A stretch of 64,000 bases of DNA. Origin: Paraburkholderia edwinii. GTDB lineage: Bacteria > Pseudomonadota > Gammaproteobacteria > Burkholderiales > Burkholderiaceae. A model generated the notes under the pieces. It was given only the letters and a program-made list of their open reading frames with translations. It was not told the origin of the DNA and made no database searches. Below are positions 44,774 through 53,440 of the stretch, piece by piece. How positions within the stretch are numbered: the first letter of the stretch is position 1; each line of letters begins with the position of its first letter. Both the position numbers and the translations under genes were made by a program. The stretch spans positions 2,604,001 to 2,668,000 of the forward strand of contig NZ_CP080096.1 of assembly GCF_019428685.1 (NCBI RefSeq), in the 5' to 3' direction.

Positions 44774-47053
44774 TTACTGCGTGAGCCGCTCCTCGAGCCT
44801 GTCGAACACATGCTGAGTCTCGCCCTGCGCATGCAGCGCGAACAGCAGCAGCGAACGCCCCGTCACCTGATACACATCGCCAGAACCGAACTCCGGCAAT
44901 TCGTCGCGCTCGGGCGCGTTCGTATCGATCAGACAGCTCCATTGATCGCTGCCCGGAATCTCGGGCAGCGTGAAGTCCACCACGTCGTGATAGGCGTTGA
45001 CGACGACGAGCAGCGTCGCATCCGATGCCGGCCGGCGAATGCCGCTCGCCTGCGCACGGCCGTCGATCACCAGACCGAAGCAGCGCATCGCCGGATCGCC
45101 CCACTGTTCGCCCGTCAGTTCGACGCCGGCGGGGCTCAGCCACTTCACGTCCTTCACTTCGAGATCGGCTTCGGTTTCCGCTTCGACCGCGACTTCGCTT
45201 GCCGCCTCGCTTGCCCGTTCACTGGCACCTTCGCTTGCGCCTTCCACCCGGCCCGGCAGTTTCAGCACACGCGTCTCGCCGGTCAGGAAACGGCCGCGCC
45301 GCAACACCGGCAACGCATGGCGTAGTGCCGTGAGCTTGCGCACGAAGCCGATCAAGGCACGCCCGCGGTCGTCGATGCCTTCCCAGTCGACCCAGCTGAT
45401 CTCGTTGTCCTGACAGTAAGCATTGTTATTGCCGTGCTGCGTACGCCCGAATTCGTCGCCGGCCAGCATCATCGGCGTGCCTTGCGAGAACAGCAGTGTC
45501 GCAAGCAGGTTGCGCTTCTGACGCTCGCGCAGTTCGATCACTTCGGTGTCTTCGGTCGGCCCTTCGACGCCGCAATTCCACGAGCGGTTGTCGCTATGGC
45601 CATCGTTGTTGTCTTCGCCGTTCGCCTCGTTGTGGCGATCGTTGTACGACACGAGATCGTGCAGCGTGAAGCCGTCGTGCGCGGTCACGAAGTTCACGCT
45701 CGACCAGGGCCGCCGGCCGCGCCGGTTGAAGAAGTCGCCCGATGCCGTCAGACGCGTTGCGAGATCGGCCGCGCAATTTTCGTCGCCCTTCCAGAACGAG
45801 CGCGCCGTGTCGCGAAAGCGGTCGTTCCATTCGGCCCAGCCCGGCGGGAAGCCGCCGACCTGATAACCACCGGGCCCGCAATCCCACGGCTCGGCAATCA
45901 GCTTGACGCTCGCGAGCACCGGATCCTGCCGGCAACTGTCGAGGAAGCCGCCGCCTTCGTCGAAACCATACGGCTCGCGGCCGAGAATCGTCGCGAGATC
46001 GAAACGGAAGCCGTCGACGTTCATCTCGGTGACCCAGTAGCGCAGGCTGTCGGTCACCATCTGCAGCACGCGCGGATGCGACAGGTTCAGCGTATTGCCG
46101 GTGCCGGTGTCGTTGATGTAGTAGCGGTTCTGCTCGGGCATCAGCCGGTAGTACGACGCGTTGTCGATGCCGCGAAACGATAGCGTCGGTCCGCGTTCGT
46201 TGCCTTCGGCCGTGTGGTTGTAGACCACGTCGAGTATGACTTCGAGCCCCGCATCGTGCAGCCGGTCCACCATCTCCTTGAACTCGGCGACCATCCCGGG
46301 GCCGCGCGCGAAGTAGCGCGGGTCGGCCGCGAAAAAACCGATCGTGTTGTAGCCCCAGTAGTTCGTGAGACCTTTATCGAGCAGGTAACTGTCGTTGACG
46401 AACGCGTGGATCGGCATCAGTTCGACGGTCGTCACGCCAAGCCGCCGGATATGATCGACTACCGCCTTTTGCGCCAGACCGTCGAACGTGCCGCGCATTT
46501 TCGCGGGCACCGCCGGGTGCCGCTTCGTGTAGCCGCGCACATGTGTCTCGTAGACAATCGTGCGTTCCCACGGCACGCGAATGCGCGTGGGGTGCGTCCA
46601 GTTGAAGGTCTGGTCGACGACCTGGCACTTCGGCATATACGTCGCACTGTCGCGCTTGTCGAACTTGAGATCGGGATCGTCGCCGGGCGCGTTCAACGTA
46701 TATCCGAACAGCGACGGATGCCATTTGAGCGCGCCGACGTGCGCCTTCGCATACGGGTCGAGTAGCAGCTTGTGCGGGTTGAAGCGATGTCCGGCCTCAG
46801 GCTCGAACGGTCCATGCACGCGATAGGCGTACACGGTGCCCGCGGGCAGACCTGCGACATGGACGTGCCACACTTCGTCGGTGTATTCGGGTAATTCAAT
46901 GCGTTCGACTTCGCGCTTGCCTTTAGCGTCGAACAGACACAGTTCGACCTTCGTCGCATGCGCGGAGAACAGCGCGAAGTTCACGCCCTTGCCGTCCCAG
47001 GTGGCGCCGAGCGGAAACGGAAGGCCTTCGGAGATGCGTCGGTCGTATGCCAT
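44774..47053 (-). CDS. glgX: glycogen debranching enzyme GlgX
   Basis: A GH13 isoamylase-type debranching enzyme (759 aa) that hydrolyses alpha-1,6 branches of phosphorylase-limited glycogen. It has an N-terminal CBM48 region (FPLGATWDGKGVNFALFSAHATKVELCLFD), the catalytic (beta/alpha)8 core with nucleophile Asp in DGFRFDLATILGRE, acid Glu in LIAEPWDCGPGGYQ, and third Asp in TAHDGFTLHDLVSYNDRHNEANGEDN. A Glu/Ala/Ser-rich low-complexity insert (about residues 622-650) lies in the C-terminal beta domain, unlike the family. The start MAYDRRISEGLPFP fits the family; the longer upstream frame was rejected. Confidence 0.95.
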   Translation of the reverse strand: MAYDRRISEGLPFPLGATWDGKGVNFALFSAHATKVELCLFDAKGKREVERIELPEYTDEVWHVHVAGLPAGTVYAYRVHGPFEPEAGHRFNPHKLLLDPYAKAHVGALKWHPSLFGYTLNAPGDDPDLKFDKRDSATYMPKCQVVDQTFNWTHPTRIRVPWERTIVYETHVRGYTKRHPAVPAKMRGTFDGLAQKAVVDHIRRLGVTTVELMPIHAFVNDSYLLDKGLTNYWGYNTIGFFAADPRYFARGPGMVAEFKEMVDRLHDAGLEVILDVVYNHTAEGNERGPTLSFRGIDNASYYRLMPEQNRYYINDTGTGNTLNLSHPRVLQMVTDSLRYWVTEMNVDGFRFDLATILGREPYGFDEGGGFLDSCRQDPVLASVKLIAEPWDCGPGGYQVGGFPPGWAEWNDRFRDTARSFWKGDENCAADLATRLTASGDFFNRRGRRPWSSVNFVTAHDGFTLHDLVSYNDRHNEANGEDNNDGHSDNRSWNCGVEGPTEDTEVIELRERQKRNLLATLLFSQGTPMMLAGDEFGRTQHGNNNAYCQDNEISWVDWEGIDDRGRALIGFVRKLTALRHALPVLRRGRFLTGETRVLKLPGRVEGASEGASERASEAASEVAVEAETEADLEVKDVKWLSPAGVELTGEQWGDPAMRCFGLVIDGRAQASGIRRPASDATLLVVVNAYHDVVDFTLPEIPGSDQWSCLIDTNAPERDELPEFGSGDVYQVTGRSLLLFALHAQGETQHVFDRLEERLTQ

Positions 47054-47512
47054 GGAAAGCCTTTGTTTGAAAAAGCGATTCGAAGAACGCGCGAGGTACG
47101 CGAAAAGCGGAAGCAGATGTATCGCGCCAAGGACGCGGTTCAGCAAGCCGTGTGCCCGCTCATTACGTCGCGCGCGTTGTCACACAACGCTTACTCAGAC
47201 TTACAAACAAAGATAGATTTTGCGCGGTCGCCACATACTCCTCAGGCCCTGTGCGCACGGACGGCACGCTAAATGCACCGCGGCTCTTCGCGGAACGTGT
47301 CATGCTGCAGTCACGCAAACGTCGCACAAGCTCCCGCGCGGCGCGCCGCAGCGGCGATCGCACAGGGAATTGCCGCGTGATTGCCGTGTGCGCGACGCGC
47401 ATCGTGGCCGATCTCGCCCCCCGATGGCACGGGTCATGCGTGCGTGCGAAATATTTAAGCCGCCCGAAACGTGCATCGCTTGATGCACCCCGATGCACTC
47501 GATAGTAGACCG
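47054..47512. other. glgX / response-regulator divergent intergenic region
   Basis: A 459-bp gap between divergent genes, with an AT-richer patch near 47180-47220. It should carry both promoters. No convincing gene or repeat is seen. Confidence 0.4.
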
Positions 47513-47932
47513 ATGATGGATGCCAACGCACTTTCGGACACCCGCCTGCCCACTATTCTGCTCATCGATGACGAACAGGAACTGCTCGTCGCATGGGCGC
47601 TTCTGCTCGAACTGGAGGGCTTCCATGTGGTGACGACGGTCGAGGCGCGCAAAGGCGTGGAACTCGCGCATCGACTGCACCCGGCGCTTGTCATCACCGA
47701 TCTGATGATGCCGGAGATGAACGGAGTCGAAGTGTGCCTTGCATTGAAGGCCGACCCGTCGCTCGACGACGTGCCGGTTATCTTGTGGAGCGCGTCGCCC
47801 GATATTCCCGCCAACGTGATGTGCGAGTGCACGCTGCACAAGCCGGTGCCGCGCGAAACCCTGCTCGCGAACGTCGAGGGGCTGCTGCGCTCGGCGTTCG
47901 ATGCGCCGCGGCGTGCGGCGGTGCGGCGGTAG
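47513..47932 (+). CDS. single-domain response regulator
   Basis: A 139-residue receiver-only protein: acidic pocket ILLIDDEQELL (Asp19/20), phospho-acceptor Asp63 in VITDLMMPEMNG, Ser in LWSASPD, and Lys in LHKPVPRE. Two adjacent ATGs (47513, 47516) are possible; upstream in-frame residues are not conserved. No output domain or neighbouring kinase is present. Thirteen-bp degenerate repeats begin in its stop codon. Confidence 0.85.
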   Translation: MMDANALSDTRLPTILLIDDEQELLVAWALLLELEGFHVVTTVEARKGVELAHRLHPALVITDLMMPEMNGVEVCLALKADPSLDDVPVILWSASPDIPANVMCECTLHKPVPRETLLANVEGLLRSAFDAPRRAAVRR

Positions 47933-47980
47933 TTGCGGGCCGTAGCTGCGGGCCATAGTTGCGGTCGATAATTGCGCACG
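47929..47980 (+). repeat. 13-bp degenerate tandem repeats across a stop codon
   Basis: There are four successive 13-bp units: GTAGTTGCGGGCC, GTAGCTGCGGGCC, ATAGTTGCGGTCG, ATAATTGCGCACG. The first contains the TAG stop (47930-47932) of the response-regulator gene. Divergence increases with distance from the gene. Confidence 0.75.
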
Positions 47981-48009
47981 GTCGCGCGTGGCGGCACGCG
48001 CTGGCGACG

Positions 48010-49347
48010 TTATTTGTGATGCGATCCGCGCGCAACGCTATCGAGAAACGTGTTGATCGCCTCACGCGGCTTCCCGATGTACATCGCTATCGTCGGCGGC
48101 GACATCCCCCACTCGCTGAGTTTCATAATCTGCGCTTCCTGCTCGCTGGTCAGCGGCCCATGATGGCCGGATGGTCCAGGCTGCGGCGACAACGGACGGG
48201 AAGGCGCCGGCTGCGCGGACAACGGCCTGTTTTCCGCCGCTGATGTGCCCGTTGCAACGGAAGCTCGCTGTGGCGAAGATCGACTCTGTTGGGCAAGCTG
48301 CTCGAGCGTTTCATCGGGGAGCGTCATCAGGATCGACAGACTACGGTCGGACAACTCCCCGCGCCATCGCTCAACAAATTTCATCGCCTGCTCGGTGTAC
48401 GCCACGCGTGGCGGACGATGTCCGCCTGACACATCGGCGTCTGCCACGCTCTTCCATTCCGCCCGCGCGAGATTGTCGAGAATACCGTGCGTGAGCGGCT
48501 GAGGCGGCGGCGCCGTGACGGGGCGACGATGCGCGCGAACGAATGCGTCGATCACTTCCGTCGGCTTGTCCATGATCGTCGCGAGACGGCTGGTCGGCAA
48601 TGTGCTTCGCCACTTCTGAACGAATTGTCTTTCCCGCTCGGTGAGCGGCCCGACGATCACGGAAGGTCTGATCTGTACCCCGCCCTGCTGCAGCGCGTGC
48701 CACGCCTGCACCACCGGCGCCAGCTTCGCGGCGATCTGCCTGATCTCGTCGCCGCTCGCGCCATATGAACGCGCCACTGCACTGGCATCCGCGCCGGGAT
48801 ATCGAAGCATAAACTCCGTCATTCTTTCGAGCGGCCCGGGCGGCGATGAGAGCTGCGCCGGGCTGGTTCGCTCCGAACCCGTTCCCGCACCGGCTGGCCC
48901 TGCTGAATCGCCATGCAGTATCCAGTCGCCGCCCGCACTGCGCTGCAGGACGCCGCCTCGCTCCAGAGGATTGCCAGGCGTTGTCAGCACCCAGTTCGGC
49001 GAATTCGGCGCGCGCATGACCGCATACGCGCGGTAGTCGTGAAAGATGAACGCTTGCCCGCTCTGCGCGTCCTTGAACACACCGGCGTCAGCCGTCGATA
49101 CGTACGCGTCCGGGAGCCGGGGCAGTGCATACGACTCGCGCCATCCCGTCGAGCGCCCCGCATGCCCCGAAACAACGCGGCCGCCGGACATGCCCGCCGG
49201 CGACAGCGTCGTCCATGAGGGGCCGCCATGCCTCGGCTGCGGTTCGTGAGTGCCTTGCGGTCCGGCAGGCGGCCGCGTCGTCTGTTGCGGTGGAGGCTCG
49301 GGGTGAGCTCCCGGCGGCCGGAAACCTTCTCCTCCGATGCGTGGCAT
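48010..49347 (-). CDS. effector-like protein with four helix-turn-helix-like repeats
   Basis: A 445-residue protein I cannot assign to a named family. It has a Pro-rich disordered N terminus (about 1-65), then a short beta-rich module DAGVFKDAQSGQAFIFHDYRAYAVMRAP...NWVLTTPGNP...GGDWILHG (about 87-145). That module resembles pieces found in large secreted effectors of plant- and animal-associated proteobacteria. Four related segments of about 40 residues follow at 171-210, 233-273, 315-355 and 397-440. Segments 2 and 4 share GPLT...(L/M)S-x-x-x-(L/I)A-x-(I/M)-K-P-x-E-(V/A)-I-(D/N)-x-F. Each looks like a DNA-binding-type helix-turn-helix. There is no signal peptide. It lies downstream of a patatin gene in the same direction. 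The effector role is inference. Confidence 0.72.
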   Translation of the reverse strand: MPRIGGEGFRPPGAHPEPPPQQTTRPPAGPQGTHEPQPRHGGPSWTTLSPAGMSGGRVVSGHAGRSTGWRESYALPRLPDAYVSTADAGVFKDAQSGQAFIFHDYRAYAVMRAPNSPNWVLTTPGNPLERGGVLQRSAGGDWILHGDSAGPAGAGTGSERTSPAQLSSPPGPLERMTEFMLRYPGADASAVARSYGASGDEIRQIAAKLAPVVQAWHALQQGGVQIRPSVIVGPLTERERQFVQKWRSTLPTSRLATIMDKPTEVIDAFVRAHRRPVTAPPPQPLTHGILDNLARAEWKSVADADVSGGHRPPRVAYTEQAMKFVERWRGELSDRSLSILMTLPDETLEQLAQQSRSSPQRASVATGTSAAENRPLSAQPAPSRPLSPQPGPSGHHGPLTSEQEAQIMKLSEWGMSPPTIAMYIGKPREAINTFLDSVARGSHHK

Positions 49348-49462
49348 AACGGTTCCTCCGTGCAGTCAAGGACGCAAGTGCATCGACGCCTTCATGCTAC
49401 GAAAACCGCGGCGCGCCATTGCGATACCCGCACACTTCCGTTTTGTCAGCGCGCCTCGCAGC

Positions 49463-50770
49463 TCACACCGACGCCGGATCCGAGCGATGAATCGCGATGC
49501 CTTCCATCGGGTCGAGCGCGACCCGCCATGGCTCGCGCGCGATCATGCTGCGTGTGTCCTCGTAGCCGGCCGTCCAGCGCCGCTCGATGCCGGTCGCGGA
49601 AAAGTCGATGTCCTTGTGCAGGTCGTGGCCGCACGAGCGCGGCGCGTCGAGTTCGATCACCTGCATCGTCGTGCCGCAGCCCCAGTCGAGCAATTGCCTG
49701 ATCGGGTCGCTTTCGCGCTGCTCCTTCGTCATATGCGTGCCCAGCTCGCGAATCACATGACGCAGATTGTGAATCTGCTTCTGCCGCTCGAGGTGGCTTT
49801 CCGCGCGGCTCGAATACTGGATGTCGCGCTGCCGCGTCATCGCCTCGCGTATCGAGGCCGGCTCGGGTCCATGCACGGGCCAAAGCTGCACCGTGAAGAT
49901 GACCGAATCGCGGCGCGGCCTGTCGTCGAGCACCGCTTCGAGCGGCGTGTTCGAATAAATACCGCCGTCCCAGTAAGCTTCGCCGCCGATGCGTACCGAC
50001 GGAAAGCCCGGTGGAAAAGCGGCCGACGCCATCACATGATCGACTGCGAGCGGCATGTCGCGGTTCGTGAAGTAATGCATATGGCCGCTCGCGACACCGA
50101 CGGTGCCGACCGTCAGACGCATCTGCCGCGCGTTGAGGAAATCGAAATCGACGAGCGACGCGAGCGTCTCACGCAACGGCTCCGTGTGATAGAACGCGGC
50201 GCGCTCGGGGCCGACCGCGCCGTAGAGGCCGAACCATGCATCGGCGCGCGGCGTGAAGAACGACGGAATGCCATGCGTGACGACCGACAGATCGCGCAGC
50301 CACTCGGCCACACTGACGGGCAGGCCGCAGAAGCCCGGCGGCCATTCGTTGATGCCGCCGCCCGCGCCGAACCCGCAGCCGCCCTGCCAGGTGACGCGCT
50401 GCCAGAATTCGTGCAGCCGCTCGAGACGTTTTTCGCCGGGATTGCCGGCGATAATCGCGCCGTTGATCGCGCCGATCGAGGTGCCGATCACCCAGTCGGG
50501 CTCGATGCCCGCGTCGTGCAGCGCATGGAAGACGCCGGCCTGATACGCGCCGAGCGCGCCGCCGCCTTGCAGCACGAGCACGACCTGGCCGGGAATGTCG
50601 GCGCGCCGTCGGGTACGGGGCGCTTGATCGGATTGTTCTGCTTGATCGGATTGTTCCGCTTGTCCCGCTTGTCCCGCTTGTTTCGCCTGTTTCGCTTCCT
50701 GCTCGTGTCCCGCCCGGTCGGCGGGTTTGCGCGGCGCGCCCCCGCCGCCCCCCGCTGCCTGTTTTGCCAT
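49463..50770 (-). CDS. patatin-like phospholipase
   Basis: A 435-residue patatin-family lipid acyl hydrolase. The oxyanion hole is LQGGGALGAYQAGV (about 67-80), nucleophile Ser98 is in GTSIG, and the catalytic Asp is in YWDGG (near 268), so the dyad is complete. The C-terminal third matches the DUF3734-type extension of bacterial patatins. The first 55 residues are low-complexity, with a Gln/Ala/Ser repeat (KQAKQAGQAGQAEQSDQAEQ). No signal peptide is seen. GGAG precedes the chosen ATG; a longer start at 50815 is less likely. It could be a housekeeping lipase or a secreted effector. Confidence 0.9.
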   Translation of the reverse strand: MAKQAAGGGGGAPRKPADRAGHEQEAKQAKQAGQAGQAEQSDQAEQSDQAPRTRRRADIPGQVVLVLQGGGALGAYQAGVFHALHDAGIEPDWVIGTSIGAINGAIIAGNPGEKRLERLHEFWQRVTWQGGCGFGAGGGINEWPPGFCGLPVSVAEWLRDLSVVTHGIPSFFTPRADAWFGLYGAVGPERAAFYHTEPLRETLASLVDFDFLNARQMRLTVGTVGVASGHMHYFTNRDMPLAVDHVMASAAFPPGFPSVRIGGEAYWDGGIYSNTPLEAVLDDRPRRDSVIFTVQLWPVHGPEPASIREAMTRQRDIQYSSRAESHLERQKQIHNLRHVIRELGTHMTKEQRESDPIRQLLDWGCGTTMQVIELDAPRSCGHDLHKDIDFSATGIERRWTAGYEDTRSMIAREPWRVALDPMEGIAIHRSDPASV

Positions 50771-50893
50771 CGCGCGTCTCCGTTGACGAAACGTTGCCTT
50801 CAATGAGGCAGTCACGATAGCGCACTCTCCCGCCGCGCGCAGCCAGGTGACGCACGGCGCGGCCCGCCGGCAAGGCGCAGACGGGAGGCCGCG

Positions 50894-51088
50894 TCAGTGT
50901 CCGACGAGGTGGTAGGCAAAGAACAGCAACGCGACGGCGGCAGCCATCCAGGCCAATCCTTTCAGCAGCGCAATGCACGCCGCGCCGGCGCGGCGCCAGG
51001 TCAGACGCGCGCGTCGCGGCGCTGCAGGGTTCAGCGAGTTTTCCGCCAGCAAGGTCGTGAAGCGCACTGTTTCGTCGATCATTCGCAT
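50894..51088 (-). CDS. small single-pass membrane protein
   Basis: 64 residues starting MRMIDETVRFTTLLAENSLN, with AGGAG well placed upstream, then a basic stretch (RRARLTWRRAG) and one hydrophobic helix (GLAWMAAAVALLFFAYHL). The frame can be extended to an ATG at 51187 (97 aa), but that part has a biased composition and no ribosome site. I do not recognise it. It lies upstream of the patatin gene in the same direction. Confidence 0.6.
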   Translation of the reverse strand: MRMIDETVRFTTLLAENSLNPAAPRRARLTWRRAGAACIALLKGLAWMAAAVALLFFAYHLVGH

Positions 51089-51251
51089 CGTCCGTTTCTC
51101 CTGTGGGCGTTCGCCAGGGCTCGCGCTGTCTTCACTGTCTTCGCTGTTCGCGTTCTGCACGGCGGTCACCGTTTGCTTCGCTTGCATGTGTCGACTGGCT
51201 GCTTCAGCTGCATGCTTCCAGTTGCCTGGTTCCCGCTGCCGGCATGCGCGC

Positions 51252-52631
51252 CTACTTCGAAATCCGCAGAATCTGCGACGCGATCTGCGAATAACAGGGC
51301 CTCAGGTCATCGGTCGTTGCTGCATAACAGTACACGCCGACCGGCTGCTTCGGGTTGTAGCAGCGCGACGGGCCATCCGGCACATTCGCGATGCATTTGA
51401 GGATGTCCTGCCCCTGCTCGCCATCCGCGCCTTTCCCGACCGTCAACAATGGACCGTAGCCGAGCGCGAACACAAAGATGCCTTCGGAGCGCGCCTGCGC
51501 CGCCATCGATTCGAGCAGGTTGCGCGATGCGCGGTTGATGTTCCGGTAACGCACCGTGTAGCTCGCGCCGTTCATATCCTGCGTGACCACGCGTGGCGTG
51601 TTCGTGACAATCGGGAAAGTGATGCTGGGCTCGGACGCCGCATGCGCGTTGTAGTTCGCCGGCAGATGATCGACCGTGGCCGCCGTGTTGTCATAGCAGG
51701 TGCCCGACAGCGCCTGGCTCGTCTGCACGCCGAGCGCATACAGGCCGCCGGGGTTGTCCTGCTGCCCTGAGCCGGACGGCTTGTCGTCGGACGACACGAT
51801 CGTGCCGGTGTTGGTCTTGCAGCTCGATTTTGTCATCGGAAACGTCGACGAAAAGCTGTTCGGCGCGCCGTCCGAGAAAAACACGATCACGCGCAGGCTC
51901 GACGGCTGCGTGATCACGTGGTTCAGTTGCCAGCGCGCGTTCCACAGCGCTTCTTCCGAGTTCGTGTTGCCGTTGAATGAGTAACCGTTGATCTTTGTGG
52001 TCATGGTCGAACGGTCGAAGCCGCGCGCGTTCGCCGCCTTGAACGGCACGTCGACCACGGTGCCGGTCGCGAAGTGCATCAGCGCGACCCGGTCGTTCGT
52101 CACGTCGAAATTGCTGAGGAAATCGATCGAGCTGGCGCGAACGGCTTTTTGCACCGCCGTGCTGTTCATCGAAGTCGTCGTATCGACCACGAACGCCATA
52201 TCGAGGTCGCGGCGGATCGACTCCGACGACGTCGCCACGTTCAGCGTCTTGAAGCCGATCAGCTGCGTGAAGGTGGTCGGCACCTGCGCCTGTGCGGCGA
52301 TATCGATCGTCACCGTGCCCTTGTCGAAGGTGACCGACGGCGTCTGCAGCGTCGGCTTCGAGTTGAGGAAGCCGTCCGGATAGTTGGCATTGAAGAACGC
52401 GGTGGCCGCCTGCTGCGCGTTCGCCTTCTGCTGGTCCGGCGTGTTGCCGCGGGTCACGGCCTGACCCGCCGCGATCGCCGCGCCATCCGCCGCCGCGTCG
52501 AGTTTCGCCTTCACCATATAGCCGAGGCCAGCGTCGAGTGCGAGTCCGAGCCCCGCCAGCAACGCCGCGAGCGACATCACGACGATAATGCTAACCGCGC
52601 CTTGCTGGCGCTTTTTCGCTGTAACTTTCAC
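51252..52631 (-). CDS. tadG: TadG-like protein with von Willebrand A domain
   Basis: A 459-residue Tad-locus pseudopilin-related protein. The N-terminal TadE/TadG-type hydrophobic helix (GAVSIIVVMSLAALLAGLGLALDAGLGYMVKAKLDAAADGAAIAAGQ, about 10-55) is followed by a von Willebrand A domain with a near-canonical metal site (DTTTS in MAFVVDTTTSMN). The C-terminal part is Cys-containing, as in secreted adhesin-like TadG proteins. It is the last gene seen at this end of the Tad cluster and would be displayed with or assist the Flp pilus. Confidence 0.87.
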   Translation of the reverse strand: MKVTAKKRQQGAVSIIVVMSLAALLAGLGLALDAGLGYMVKAKLDAAADGAAIAAGQAVTRGNTPDQQKANAQQAATAFFNANYPDGFLNSKPTLQTPSVTFDKGTVTIDIAAQAQVPTTFTQLIGFKTLNVATSSESIRRDLDMAFVVDTTTSMNSTAVQKAVRASSIDFLSNFDVTNDRVALMHFATGTVVDVPFKAANARGFDRSTMTTKINGYSFNGNTNSEEALWNARWQLNHVITQPSSLRVIVFFSDGAPNSFSSTFPMTKSSCKTNTGTIVSSDDKPSGSGQQDNPGGLYALGVQTSQALSGTCYDNTAATVDHLPANYNAHAASEPSITFPIVTNTPRVVTQDMNGASYTVRYRNINRASRNLLESMAAQARSEGIFVFALGYGPLLTVGKGADGEQGQDILKCIANVPDGPSRCYNPKQPVGVYCYAATTDDLRPCYSQIASQILRISK

Positions 52632-52737
52632 GGCATCCCCCGTTTTGCTCCTGCTTCGCTTATGCCTTGTTCACGCTTCGTTCATGCTTCGTTCATGTCC
52701 GGCCCGTGTATCCGGGCGTATCCGCCGGTCATGCCGG

Positions 52738-53436
52738 TCAGAAAACGGTCATCGCGTACAGATCCGGCGACAGTGCCGGCGTCTTCAATATCGGACCGAG
52801 GTTCAGCGCGCCGATCAGCGGCGGCTGGTAGTAATAAGCCTCAACCGCATACGCGATCTGCCCGTTCGATAGTTGCCCCTTCAACAAACTGACTTCCGGC
52901 GATGTCTTGCCGGGACTCGGCAGGCCCGAACAGCCGCCGGTGCCGTCCGTCGCCCATTTCGTGCCGCTGCTGCCGCAGTTCCACAGCTTGCTTGCCGCCG
53001 CCGTGTATTTGCCGTTGTTCCAGCGATACTGCGCGACGACCACACCCGTGCAGTTGTTGTTGCTCGCATCGCAGCCGTTGTTGCCGATAATCTCGGTGAT
53101 GTAGATCATCCCGTTGGCGGTCATATCGAGCGGCGGCGTGGTCATGCTCAGCGACGACATGATCGTTTGCATCGGGAACGTCAGCGACGCGCGCGATGCA
53201 AGGTTCGCGCCCTCGCGGCTCACGTTGATCAGGATCATTTGCGCCTGCATGTTGCGCGCGAAGTCCACTACCGGCAGCGCGATGGCGACGAGAATCGGCA
53301 GCAGCAGCGCCATTTCGATGGCGGCCGCGCCGCGCTCGCGGCGCTTCGAGAAGCGCTTTGCGACGCGGCTCGCGCTGCGCATCGCGCCGCGCTCCGGATT
53401 CGGGTTGAGGTCTCGGTGGTTTGTCGGATGGTCCAT
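52738..53436 (-). CDS. tadE: TadE-family pseudopilin, copy 1
   Basis: A 232-residue protein with an N-terminal basic leader, then the TadE hydrophobic helix RGAAAIEMALLLPILVAIALPVVDFARN (about 35-62, with the Glu typical of processed pseudopilins), then a secreted Cys-containing domain. Its start is within 5 bp of the preceding TadE stop (53441), so the two are probably co-translated. An internal Met (MRSASRV, codon 19) is an alternative start. Confidence 0.85.
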   Translation of the reverse strand: MDHPTNHRDLNPNPERGAMRSASRVAKRFSKRRERGAAAIEMALLLPILVAIALPVVDFARNMQAQMILINVSREGANLASRASLTFPMQTIMSSLSMTTPPLDMTANGMIYITEIIGNNGCDASNNNCTGVVVAQYRWNNGKYTAAASKLWNCGSSGTKWATDGTGGCSGLPSPGKTSPEVSLLKGQLSNGQIAYAVEAYYYQPPLIGALNLGPILKTPALSPDLYAMTVF

Positions 53437-53440
53437 TTCT

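Noticed and set aside
47152..47531. Open frames of about 120 codons in the glgX upstream gap
   Set aside because: No ribosome site, no recognisable protein features, overlapping frames on both strands of equal quality.
49348..49462. hrp-type (TTCG-N16-TTCG) promoter for the effector-like gene
   Set aside because: Only one TTCG-type half-site is present on the proper strand.
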